Source: JACRJW01 sp964359095
GTDB lineage: Bacteria; Patescibacteriota; Patescibacteriia; UBA9934; GWF2-40-263
Length of the DNA stretch: 5,244 bases
NCBI GenBank assembly: GCA_964359095.1
Contig: CAYHRJ010000052.1
Location: 1-5,244, forward strand
Direction of reading: 5' to 3'
Notes under the pieces: model-generated
Told to the model about the DNA's origin: nothing
Database searches by the model: none
The model's input: the letters and a program-made list of their open reading frames with translations, nothing else
Position numbers and translations under genes: made by a program
Shown: positions 1 to 4,799 of the stretch, piece after piece
Layout: every line of letters starts with the position of its first letter
Position numbering within the stretch: the first letter of the stretch is position 1

Positions 1-36
1 AATACGACAGTTTGTTATTCAGGGCGAGAGTTCTAA
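1..36 (+). CDS. Possible 3' end of a truncated gene
   Basis: In frame 1 the window opens with eleven sense codons (NTTVCYSGREF) followed by TAA at 34-36. The fragment is too short to identify. It is worth recording because its last codons, GAG TTC TAA, lie in a dispersed repeat. The same three codons in the second copy of that repeat (1027-1035) end another reading frame. A strong palindrome and a terminator-like hairpin follow, as expected after a gene end. It could equally be chance, since eleven open codons prove nothing. Confidence 0.25.
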   Translation, partial: NTTVCYSGREF

Positions 37-58
37 CCTCGCTCGCCAGCCCCTGCCA
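28..58 (+). repeat. 31-bp dispersed repeat, copy 1
   Basis: This segment matches 1027-1057 at 27 of 31 positions without gaps. The conserved core is GAGTTCTAAC followed by TCGCTC and CCCTGCCA at the end. Inside copy 1, GCGAG (24-28 region) and CTCGC (38-42 region) can pair around TTCTAAC, giving a small hairpin that copy 2 does not preserve. Together the two copies bracket the hicBA block in direct orientation. The repeat type is not recognised. Confidence 0.7.
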
Positions 59-108
59 GGCAACTGCCGCGGTGTCTATGTGTCGTGACACCGCGGCAAC
101 TGCCTGGC
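55..108. repeat. 22-bp arm inverted repeat (long hairpin)
   Basis: The left arm 55-76 and right arm 87-108 are reverse complements except for two adjacent positions (AC at 63-64 facing AC at 99-100), around a 10-nt loop. The arms begin GCCAGGCA and end CCGCGGTGTC. The 10-mer GGCAACTGCC therefore appears once in each arm (59-68 and 95-104) in the same orientation. No T-tract follows directly, so this is not a simple terminator. It could form a cruciform or a stable RNA hairpin behind the upstream gene. Confidence 0.85.
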
Positions 109-114
109 CTGCCA

Positions 115-148
115 CGAAAAATTCTGCTAATATAAGCAGGATTTTTCG
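115..148 (+). terminator. Hairpin with A/T tracts, likely terminator upstream of hicB
   Basis: The arms 115-128 (CGAAAAATTCTGCT) and 135-148 (AGCAGGATTTTTCG) pair over 14 bp with one G-T wobble and a 6-nt loop. The A-tract in the 5' arm and T-tract in the 3' arm give the usual shape of an intrinsic, possibly bidirectional terminator. It would insulate the hicBA promoter from the truncated gene at the window start. Confidence 0.55.
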
Positions 149-177
149 TTGGGGCAAGAGGGAATAGAACCACATGT

Positions 178-205
178 TTTACATTTCTGAATTTTTTGGT
201 AGGAT
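178..205 (+). promoter_or_regulatory. hicBA promoter (-35 TTTACA, -10 TAGGAT)
   Basis: TTTACA at 178-183 and TAGGAT at 200-205 are separated by 16 bp and resemble sigma70 elements. The hicB ATG lies only 9 nt after the -10 box, so a start site 6-8 nt downstream would leave almost no 5' leader. The A/G-rich string at 201-205 could be misread as a Shine-Dalgarno, but its position as part of a -10 box matches three other genes in this window. Confidence 0.5.
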
Positions 206-214
206 TAAACTATT

Positions 215-538
215 ATGATAAAGTTTTTTGACAAAGCTTTTCGTGCGCTTTTTCCGCATGAAAATCCGGCACAGGTGAAGCGCGAATACAAATTACCAGA
301 TTCGATCAATTTTTCCCTGCGTGTGACACCGGATGGCTGGTTTGTTGTAACGATGCCCGATCATCCAGGACTTGTAACACAAGCAAACAGTCATGAGGGT
401 TTGATGGAAATGGTAAACGACGCCGTGTTGACTTATTATGATGTCCCGAAGCGCAAAGCGGATATTGTTTATGATCGTCTGAACGTCGCTGATACTGTGA
501 TTCAGTATCAAGGCCAGCTTCAAACAAAGCACGCCTAA
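215..538 (+). CDS. hicB: HicB-family antitoxin
   Basis: This is the likely antitoxin of a type II hicBA pair. HicB proteins bind HicA and block its mRNA-cleaving active site, and many also repress their own promoter. The 107-residue product has the HicB partial RNase H-like fold at about residues 32-78: a strand pair around FSLRVTPDGWFVVTMPDHPG, then the LVTQANSHEGLMEMVNDAV helix and YYDVP. An extra N-terminal segment (residues 1-30, basic and hydrophobic) precedes it. The C-terminal tail of about 30 residues shows no obvious HTH or ribbon-helix-helix motif, so DNA binding is uncertain. It ends in TAA and the toxin gene begins 5 nt later. The ATG at 215 is chosen because it lies 9 nt behind a good -10 box and gives the usual HicB length. 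Family assignment is from motif recognition, not a search. Confidence 0.85.
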   Translation: MIKFFDKAFRALFPHENPAQVKREYKLPDSINFSLRVTPDGWFVVTMPDHPGLVTQANSHEGLMEMVNDAVLTYYDVPKRKADIVYDRLNVADTVIQYQGQLQTKHA

Positions 539-543
539 TCCAT

Positions 544-801
544 GTGGGGGAGTTAAACTTCAACACCAAACAGTGTATCCGAGCCCTGAAGCGGCTCGGA
601 TTCTCTTTAAGCAACAAGCGTAACGGCCGGCACGATAAGTTTGAACCGCCAAAGGAGATCGCCGATTCATTGATCGGCTTGCAACCCAGATTCATCATGG
701 TTCCACGTCATCGAGAGCTTCACTGTCAATCGGAAATTATTTCTGAACTACGCACGATGGGTGGTGATGAACTGATAAAAAAATTTAAAGCAAATTTGTA
801 G
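544..801 (+). CDS. hicA: HicA-family toxin (mRNA interferase)
   Basis: The 85-residue product has the HicA double-stranded RNA-binding-like fold. The amphipathic first helix includes IRALKRLGF, followed by the catalytic-histidine segment NGRHDKF (His30, in the position of the family's G-S-H motif). The central strand reads RFIMVPRHRELH (residues 49-60), and a C-terminal helix is about residues 64-80. HicA enzymes cleave mRNA in a translation-dependent way and are neutralised by the paired HicB. The start is GTG at 544, 5 nt after the hicB stop. The overlapping ATG at 542 is in another frame and stops after four codons. No Shine-Dalgarno is apparent, so translational coupling to hicB is likely and would keep toxin below antitoxin. 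Antitoxin-first order is a common variant of this system. The catalytic His is present, so the toxin looks potentially active. Confidence 0.85.
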   Translation: MGELNFNTKQCIRALKRLGFSLSNKRNGRHDKFEPPKEIADSLIGLQPRFIMVPRHRELHCQSEIISELRTMGGDELIKKFKANL

Positions 802-803
802 AT

Positions 804-1035
804 ATGTTTCTCGAGCGAATAAGGACAACCGATCTCGATCCAAAGAAAAAGTATACGTTTGTGATCTGTGGGCCAGAAGGACTTCCGCAAGGACGGGATA
901 GCCGATAATCATCCGAGGTGGGTTGTGAGCAAGGAGAACGGAAAAAAGATGATCGAATGGACGGTTGAAGATTTCAAAAATGAGCTTCAAAAAATATCAT
1001 TTAAAAAACATCGCTCGATATCACAAGAGTTCTAA
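804..1035 (+). pseudogene. Small unknown gene with a +1 frameshift, third in the hic operon
   Basis: An ATG at 804, 2 nt behind the hicA stop, opens a frame of 34 codons ending at TAA 906-908. It includes MFLERIRTTDLDPKKKYTF. The +1 frame is open from about 868 (GTG) to TAA 1033-1035 and reads like ordinary protein, for example HPRWVVSKENGKKMIEWTVE and DFKNELQK. The simplest reading is one small protein of about 75 residues broken by a single-base change between roughly 862 and 905. Alternatives are a 55-residue protein starting at GTG 868 or a sequencing error. I do not recognise the family. Its stop codon lies inside the second copy of the dispersed repeat. Confidence 0.45.
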
Positions 1036-1057
1036 CATCGCTCACGAGTCCCTGCCA
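1027..1057 (+). repeat. 31-bp dispersed repeat, copy 2
   Basis: This copy matches 28-58 at 27/31 positions, with differences at the 11th, 18th, 20th and 23rd bases. It provides GAG TTC TAA, the C-terminal Glu-Phe and stop of the frame ending at 1035. A terminator-like hairpin follows directly, just as hairpins follow copy 1. The two copies lie 999 bp apart in direct orientation. Confidence 0.7.
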
Positions 1058-1062
1058 AATTT

Positions 1063-1094
1063 CCTTCACGCATTTTCGTGGAGGATTTTTGTTT
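1063..1094 (+). terminator. Intrinsic terminator behind the hicBA operon
   Basis: CCTTCACG (1063-1070) pairs with CGTGGAGG (1077-1084) with one wobble and a 6-nt loop. A T-rich tail (TTTTTGTTT) follows from 1086. The stem can extend imperfectly into the flanking A- and T-tracts. It would end the hicB-hicA-small ORF transcript. Confidence 0.6.
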
Positions 1095-1151
1095 GATTCT
1101 CCAAGTCTAAAACAAAATGATCAAGAAAAGCCTTATTATTTTCACATCTAA

Positions 1152-1298
1152 GGAGACCATCGTATTTACACGAAGCCTGGCCTCAAGCGTCCAGTTGTTA
1201 TTCCGATGTACGATCCAGTTCCACCTTTTATCATCATGAATAATCTGCGTGTCTTGTGAGTGACAAAAGAAACGTTTTTGCAATTTCTTGGGAGATGA
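1152..1298 (+). pseudogene. Decayed hicA-like toxin gene (C-terminal half)
   Basis: The frame starting at 1152 translates as GDHRIYTKPGLKRPVVIP and then MYDPVPPFIIMNNLRVL. After an in-frame TGA (1257-1259) it continues VTKETFLQFLGR, ending at TGA 1296-1298. This matches the HicA pattern of a catalytic-His segment (G-[SD]-H-R-I-Y), a basic strand ending in V-V-I-P, and a C-terminal helix of the type NNLRxLGxxxEEFL. The first TGA takes the place of the usual Gly between the last strand and helix. TAA at 1149-1151 lies immediately before the GDH motif, and no convincing HicA N-terminus precedes it. Instead the hicBA terminator sits there. It is thus a remnant with at least two stop codons and a lost 5' end. 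The HicA assignment is by eye, from motif order. Confidence 0.6.
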
Positions 1299-1302
1299 TT
1301 TC

Positions 1303-1335
1303 AAAAAGGAGTGGGACAAATTGTCCCACTCCTTT
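1303..1335 (-). terminator. Strong terminator for the lipoprotein gene (possibly bidirectional)
   Basis: The perfect 14-bp arms 1305-1318 and 1322-1335 (AAAGGAGTGGGACA and its complement) flank a 3-nt loop. On the minus strand the stem runs straight into a T-tract (complement of the A run 1303-1307), giving a good intrinsic terminator for the gene ending at 1425. The plus-strand tail (GTTAATT) is poor. It lies 7 nt past the hicA relic's last stop. Confidence 0.75.
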
Positions 1336-1376
1336 GTTAATTGATGAGCGACTATTTTGCGTAATACAGGGGAATG

Positions 1377-1410
1377 ACGGGTGCTGTCTTCCGAAGAAAA
1401 CAGCGCCCGT
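1377..1410 (-). terminator. Stable 3'-UTR hairpin with UUCG loop
   Basis: The arms 1377-1387 (ACGGGTGCTGT) and 1400-1410 pair over 11 bp with one wobble. In the minus-strand RNA the apex contains CUUCGG, a UUCG tetraloop closed by C-G. It begins 14 nt past the stop codon of the lipoprotein gene. No T-tract follows on the minus strand, so it may stabilise the 3' end while termination occurs at 1303-1335. Confidence 0.5.
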
Positions 1411-1424
1411 ATAATTTCGTTTCG

Positions 1425-2816
1425 CTAGGGAGCCGGCCTGAACACGTATTCCTTTGCGCCCTTGACCATGGAACCGGCCTTGTAGCAACCGGCCACGAGA
1501 GCTTCCTCCCCGTCCGTCGTCGTGGCGAACGTGAGTGAGTAGCCACAGCCGTTGTTGCTGTCACCCTCACCAGGCACGTTGACGTAGTCGGCTTCCATGT
1601 AGTCCTTGATCATCCGGCTACCTATATTCGCGGCGACGGTCATGCCGTTGTCCGAGTAGTCCGACGCGCCGAACGCGATCCACGGAGCGCCGTCCACCAC
1701 GCCTGTCGCGAGGCCCCACGCAGTTCCGTATCGCGGCATCGTGATCGCGCTCGACCCGCTCAGATCCTCGTCGTAGCGGAGGAACTGGTCGTTGCCAGGG
1801 TCATTGACGATCCATCCGTATGAAGTCCAGACCCCGATGGTCCCGACCGGAACGGTTGGCGTTGCCATCCGGCGCTGGTTGATGCGAGTCGGCGCGACTC
1901 CGGCGACGAGTGGGAGCGCGAACGTCTCGATGATCGGCGCGGGAGCGGTGTTGTACGAATCGGTCACGAGGATCGAGCTCATGCTGGCGGTGCGCGGCGC
2001 GCAGAAGCTGCTTGAATTTGATACGCCATCATCGTCCGTGTCGCATGCGACGAAGGACAGGTCGGCGTCGGCAGGGAAGACGTAGGTGAGCGTTGACCCC
2101 GAGGGAGCCGCGAGCACTGTTTCCCAGACACCGAACTCGACGACGATGGTGCCAGGATCGCCTCCACCGCCGATGAAGTCGCTCTTGCCGTCGCTGTTGA
2201 GGTCGGCCGAGAACGCTTCGGCGCCGAGATATAGATTGTTCATGGCCCCGTAGAAGACCACATCCGAATCCGACTCGTTGAGCCCGGCGCCGATCATCAC
2301 CTTCGACTGTCGGACGCAGTTGATCTTGCCTCCGTTGGGTGCGTAGGTGCTGTCGTAGTCGGCTCCGACACAGAAAAATCCTTCGGTCATCATGCCGGTC
2401 GCCTGCACCGTGAAGGTACCCATGCCCGCGGAGATGTTCCCGATCGTGTCCGAGTAGGTGAAGTCCGCCGGGTCAGGCGGCATGCTGACGTCGCGATACA
2501 GCGTGCTGTCCGTCGCGAATCCGTACACTGTGTCGTTTCCATCACTCGACATGGTGAACATGCCGGGAATGGGAGCGCCCACAGCGTAGCCAGCACGGTC
2601 GAGCGAGTCACTCGATATGTTCGCGATTTCTAGCATGTAGAGCGGCTCGGTGTCGCCGCTGTCCGTGTCGCCGCTGTCCGTGTCGCCGCTGTCCGTGTCG
2701 CCGCTGTCCGTGACACCGCTGTCCATGACATCGCTGTCGACGTTCTTTGACACCTCACCTTCCACACCGAAGTTGAAGGTGCATCCGCAGAGACAGAGTA
2801 GAACGGTTGACTTCAT
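1425..2816 (-). CDS. Putative secreted lipoprotein with Asp-rich repeat linker
   Basis: The 463-residue product begins MKSTVLLCLCGC. This is a very short n-region and hydrophobic stretch ending in a lipobox-like L-C-G-C, with Cys12 as the predicted lipidated residue, so the mature protein should be membrane-anchored outside the cell. A flexible acidic linker (about residues 27-56) is built from DSGDT units. The rest is beta-rich and Gly/Ser/Asp-rich, with FG-GAP/calcium-loop-like segments: DLNSDGKSDFIGGG and DTDDDGVSN. Four cysteine-containing stretches sit in the mature part. No enzyme motif is recognised, and adhesion or surface binding is only a guess. ATG 2816 is preferred over an upstream TTG because AAAGGG lies at the right distance. 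GC-rich third positions, a leader with Shine-Dalgarno and myxobacteria-like style all differ from the neighbours and suggest horizontal acquisition. Confidence 0.75.
   Translation of the reverse strand: MKSTVLLCLCGCTFNFGVEGEVSKNVDSDVMDSGVTDSGDTDSGDTDSGDTDSGDTEPLYMLEIANISSDSLDRAGYAVGAPIPGMFTMSSDGNDTVYGFATDSTLYRDVSMPPDPADFTYSDTIGNISAGMGTFTVQATGMMTEGFFCVGADYDSTYAPNGGKINCVRQSKVMIGAGLNESDSDVVFYGAMNNLYLGAEAFSADLNSDGKSDFIGGGGDPGTIVVEFGVWETVLAAPSGSTLTYVFPADADLSFVACDTDDDGVSNSSSFCAPRTASMSSILVTDSYNTAPAPIIETFALPLVAGVAPTRINQRRMATPTVPVGTIGVWTSYGWIVNDPGNDQFLRYDEDLSGSSAITMPRYGTAWGLATGVVDGAPWIAFGASDYSDNGMTVAANIGSRMIKDYMEADYVNVPGEGDSNNGCGYSLTFATTTDGEEALVAGCYKAGSMVKGAKEYVFRPAP
2650..2739 (-). repeat. 15-bp tandem repeat encoding DSGDT units
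   Basis: Read on the plus strand, GTGTCGCCGCTGTCC occurs four times without change (2650-2709). Two degenerate units follow (2710-2724 and 2725-2739). Each unit is five codons, so gain or loss of units keeps the gene in frame and only changes the acidic linker length. The identical units lie at the distal end of the linker and the diverged ones near the lipobox. That fits recent expansion by slippage or unequal exchange. Confidence 0.9.
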
Positions 2817-2861
2817 CTTTTTCCCTTTGTGAATGCCGTGGGAGGATCCCAAAGCGTCTAT

Positions 2862-2890
2862 CTTGTAGCATGTGTTTTACGTGAGGTCAA
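2862..2890 (-). promoter_or_regulatory. Promoter of the lipoprotein gene (TTGACC-17-TACAAG)
   Basis: On the minus strand TTGACC (2890-2885) and TACAAG (2867-2862, preceded by TG-C as in an extended -10) are 17 bp apart. Transcription would start near 2855, leaving a leader of about 40 nt with the purine-rich AAAGGG six bases before ATG 2816. This contrasts with the nearly leaderless neighbours. Confidence 0.5.
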
Positions 2891-2920
2891 GGGTGCTTGC
2901 TCTGTCCACCTCCTCACGTA
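2878..2920. repeat. 9-bp inverted repeat between the NDH-2-like and lipoprotein genes
   Basis: TACGTGAGG (2878-2886) and CCTCACGTA (2912-2920) are perfect reverse complements 25 nt apart. The arm nearest the lipoprotein gene overlaps its -35 box, and the other starts 10 nt past the upstream gene's stop codon. It may be a weak terminator of the NDH-2-like gene (no T-tract follows) or a two-half-site operator. Confidence 0.45.
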
Positions 2921-2929
2921 CAAATGTCG

Positions 2930-4111
2930 TTAGAGTTCCGTTAAATTCCTGCCCTGAAATAGCCCAATCGTCCACGTGAAAGCAACTCGCAGCTTGTTCC
3001 AAAGACCTGGAGTTTTAAATAAATACACAGTGCGCCACAGATACCAAGCTACGATCCCCTTTACAACCACAGGACCAATTTTTCCAACACCGTCTCCAAA
3101 TCCAAGTGAGAACAACATTCCAATAATCTTGGGCTCGTAATGAGCGTCCGCCTCTTTCTCTTGGATGAGACGAGCAATGTTATGTGCAACCACAGAAGCT
3201 TCGCGCACAGCGGTTTGAGCAAGTTTTGGAACCGGCGTGCCATTAATCGAGATCACGTCACCGAGGGCAAAAATGTGAGCATCCTCACAAACCTGGAGAT
3301 GTGTGGTGACTTGGATGTGTCCTTTTTCATCCAATGTGAAAGTTTCTTTGAACATTTCTGTGTTTGGAACAACACCGGCGCACAGAATCGTTATGTCCGA
3401 ATGGAATGTTCCTTGCGTTGTCACGATCTCGCTCCTTGTAATCTCACGCGCCATCGCATCACAGACAATCTCGATTCCGGCTTTCTTAAGCGCTCGTCGT
3501 ATGTAGGTCTGTATTGCGGTCACGCTTGTACTGCAAAAAACATTAGAGCCATGAATAATGCGAAGTGTGTACCGCGCCTCCGGCATTTTTTTTTGCAAAG
3601 CTCGCAACATGAGATCAAGATCAAAGACAAGCTCAAGCCCAGTTGGCCCACCACCAACCACACTCACGGAAACATGTCGATTGTAATCCTGCGCACGAGC
3701 AACAACGTCACGCTTTAGACGCACAGCGTCTTCCACATCCTTCAATTGGTAGACATGCTCTGACCCAACGACTTGAGAAAAATTGGTAAGGGATCCTGTC
3801 GCGATAACGAGATACACATAAGAAAGACTGTGACCGCCTTCCAGCCGAACTATCTGCTTTTCACGCCCCAGTGCTTCGACTCTCCCTCGGATAAATCGAA
3901 AACGCGGCGTGTGAAAAAAACTTTCGTACTCAAAAATTATGTCATGAGAAAGCAAGGAGCCCGTTGCCACTTCATGCAACAAAGGTGTGAACGTAAAATG
4001 GTTCTCATCGCTCACAAGAGTGACAGACAACCCGCGACGCAGAAGCTCACGAGCTGTGTAAACGCCAGCAAAACCTCCGCCAACGATGACAATGGAATCC
4101 TCTTGTGACAT
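2930..4111 (-). CDS. ndh: Type II NADH dehydrogenase-like FAD oxidoreductase
   Basis: A 393-residue flavoprotein of the NDH-2/pyridine nucleotide-disulphide reductase superfamily. It would oxidise NADH at the inner face of the membrane and pass electrons to quinone without pumping protons. Visible motifs: the N-terminal FAD Rossmann site IVIVGGGFAG (residues 7-16), F-T-P-L-L-H-E-V-A near residue 45, the ATG-like bend VIATGS (102-107), the NAD(H) site VVGGGPTGLE (151-160), and the second FAD motif IFALGD (280-285). The segment PKLAQTAVREA (295-305) corresponds to the family's AQxA quinone region, with Glu where a second Gln is usual. The C-terminus (about 346-393, with GPVVVKGIVAWYLWRTVYL) matches the amphipathic membrane anchor, and length is normal. 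ATG 4111 lies 9 nt behind a TAGAAT box, and an upstream TTG (4120) is disfavoured. The exact electron acceptor is unproven. Confidence 0.85.
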   Translation of the reverse strand: MSQEDSIVIVGGGFAGVYTARELLRRGLSVTLVSDENHFTFTPLLHEVATGSLLSHDIIFEYESFFHTPRFRFIRGRVEALGREKQIVRLEGGHSLSYVYLVIATGSLTNFSQVVGSEHVYQLKDVEDAVRLKRDVVARAQDYNRHVSVSVVGGGPTGLELVFDLDLMLRALQKKMPEARYTLRIIHGSNVFCSTSVTAIQTYIRRALKKAGIEIVCDAMAREITRSEIVTTQGTFHSDITILCAGVVPNTEMFKETFTLDEKGHIQVTTHLQVCEDAHIFALGDVISINGTPVPKLAQTAVREASVVAHNIARLIQEKEADAHYEPKIIGMLFSLGFGDGVGKIGPVVVKGIVAWYLWRTVYLFKTPGLWNKLRVAFTWTIGLFQGRNLTEL

Positions 4112-4120
4112 AGCGTTCAA

Positions 4121-4129
4121 ATTCTACCA
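4121..4129 (-). promoter_or_regulatory. Extended -10 promoter of the NDH-2-like gene
   Basis: On the minus strand TG-G-TAGAAT (4129-4121) forms an extended -10 element. Only 9 nt separate it from ATG 4111, and no Shine-Dalgarno is seen, so initiation looks leaderless. A good -35 hexamer at 17 bp is missing, as often tolerated with the TGn extension. Confidence 0.5.
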
Positions 4130-4160
4130 CACACAGAATCCCTTCCATCCACAGCGCCCA

Positions 4161-4189
4161 TTGACTTGCTGAAACGCCCAGGGTAGAAT
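4161..4189 (+). promoter_or_regulatory. Sigma70-type promoter (TTGACT-17-TAGAAT)
   Basis: TTGACT (4161-4166) and TAGAAT (4184-4189) are 17 bp apart, each one or two bases from consensus. The GTG at 4197 begins 8 nt after the -10 box, approximately at the expected transcription start. The promoter shares the 85-bp intergenic region with the divergent NDH-2-like gene. Confidence 0.65.
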
Positions 4190-4196
4190 CGCGCTC

Positions 4197-4228
4197 GTGT
4201 TTCCGGAAACACTCCTGTTTGTGGAAAC
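4197..4228. promoter_or_regulatory. Perfect palindrome plus second box at the start site (operator-like)
   Basis: GTGTTTCCGGAAACAC (4197-4212) is a perfect 16-bp palindrome. A near copy of its core, GTTTGTGGAAAC (4217-4228), shares 10 of 12 bases with GTTTCCGGAAAC (4199-4210), with an 18-bp offset. Position at the predicted transcription start is typical of a repressor site. Because 18 bp is six codons, the same pattern also encodes a short repeat, FPET and FVET. Operator and coding explanations therefore compete. Confidence 0.45.
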
Positions 4229-4790
4229 ATATCCACGACCTGACTATCGGAGTATCTACGTGTCCTCCCATGCTTCTCTCCCCACACACCCTGCCAACGA
4301 CTCATCACTTCCCACCACCGACCGCGAGATCTCCCTCCATCTCAACTCCTTCCCCTTCGAGGCATGCGCCATGGTCGGGATGGGAGACTCCATGAAGCAC
4401 GTGAGCGACATCCTTCCCGACAAAGGTCTGCTGGTGCTCGTCGCCACCCATGACCTGATCGAAAACGTGAACAGCATCAGCTGCATCACGAATAGGGTCG
4501 GAAGCAAGAGTGTCTATGCACTGACCGGTCTTCCAGCGTTCCGTGCGGAAACGTACCGCATGTCCATCATCTGGGTCAAGATGATCGGTCACACCGACAA
4601 TATTCTGTTCTGTAGGCACGAGCTCAGCGTACTGCTGGGAATCGATGCAGGACGCGGCCAGGTGCGCAACGGCATCGTGATCGTGAAGGATGGAAAAATC
4701 GTCTGGAGCAAGGTCGCGGACGCCCGCCGTCCCAACGCTCCACACGAAATCGACGCCTTCGTGGAAGCATTCGACTACCACGACCGCTAG
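4197..4790 (+). CDS. Divergent peroxiredoxin/thioredoxin-fold-like protein
   Basis: A 197-residue protein with strongly GC-ending codons in this frame, so the frame is real. About residues 60-190 follow the strand-helix order of AhpC/TSA proteins: strand GLLVLVA (77-83), then S-I-S-C (93-96) where the peroxidatic T/S-x-x-C would sit, a helix with LPAFRAE, strand SIIWVKMIG, helix NILFCRHELSVLLGID, hairpin NGIVIVKDGKIVWSKV, and C-terminal helix HEIDAFVEAF. The conserved Pro of the PxxxTxxC active site is absent, so peroxidase activity is doubtful. The string GMGDSMK (61-67) resembles the S24 peptidase serine motif, but no catalytic Lys fits clearly. Residues 1-50 show no domain or signal peptide. 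The GTG start at 4197 is 8 nt past the -10 box (leaderless); ATG 4371 is the alternative. Function is unproven. Confidence 0.6.
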   Translation: MFPETLLFVETYPRPDYRSIYVSSHASLPTHPANDSSLPTTDREISLHLNSFPFEACAMVGMGDSMKHVSDILPDKGLLVLVATHDLIENVNSISCITNRVGSKSVYALTGLPAFRAETYRMSIIWVKMIGHTDNILFCRHELSVLLGIDAGRGQVRNGIVIVKDGKIVWSKVADARRPNAPHEIDAFVEAFDYHDR

Positions 4791-4799
4791 ACCCGACGC

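Noticed and set aside
28..150. Integron attC site, suggested by TTCTAAC near a stop codon followed by hairpins and a toxin-antitoxin block.
   Set aside because: The first base does not fit RYYYAAC. No matching GTTRRRY with complementary sequence is found at the far end of either copy, and no integrase is present in the window.
804..1035. Programmed +1 ribosomal frameshift in the third operon frame.
   Set aside because: No recognisable slippery site or stimulatory structure was seen near the overlap. A simple indel mutation or sequencing error is more economical.
1152..1298. UGA read as glycine (genetic code 25), which would remove the first stop in the hicA relic; none of the six intact genes ends in TGA.
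   Set aside because: TAA at 1149-1151 would still interrupt the frame. Reading the final TGA as Gly would extend the frame through the terminator hairpin. The intact genes use ordinary GGN glycine codons with no internal TGA. Six stop codons are too few to infer a code change.
3140..3718. Plus-strand open frame of 192 codons opposite the NDH-2-like gene.
   Set aside because: It is antisense to a gene with complete, recognisable flavoprotein motifs. It shows no family motif of its own and no promoter-like element was noted.
4305..4781. Long minus-strand open frame opposite the peroxiredoxin-like gene.
   Set aside because: It is explained by the GC-rich third positions of the plus-strand gene. 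Its product is His/Asp/Val-rich without recognisable motifs, and the plus strand has a strong promoter and terminator at the right places.
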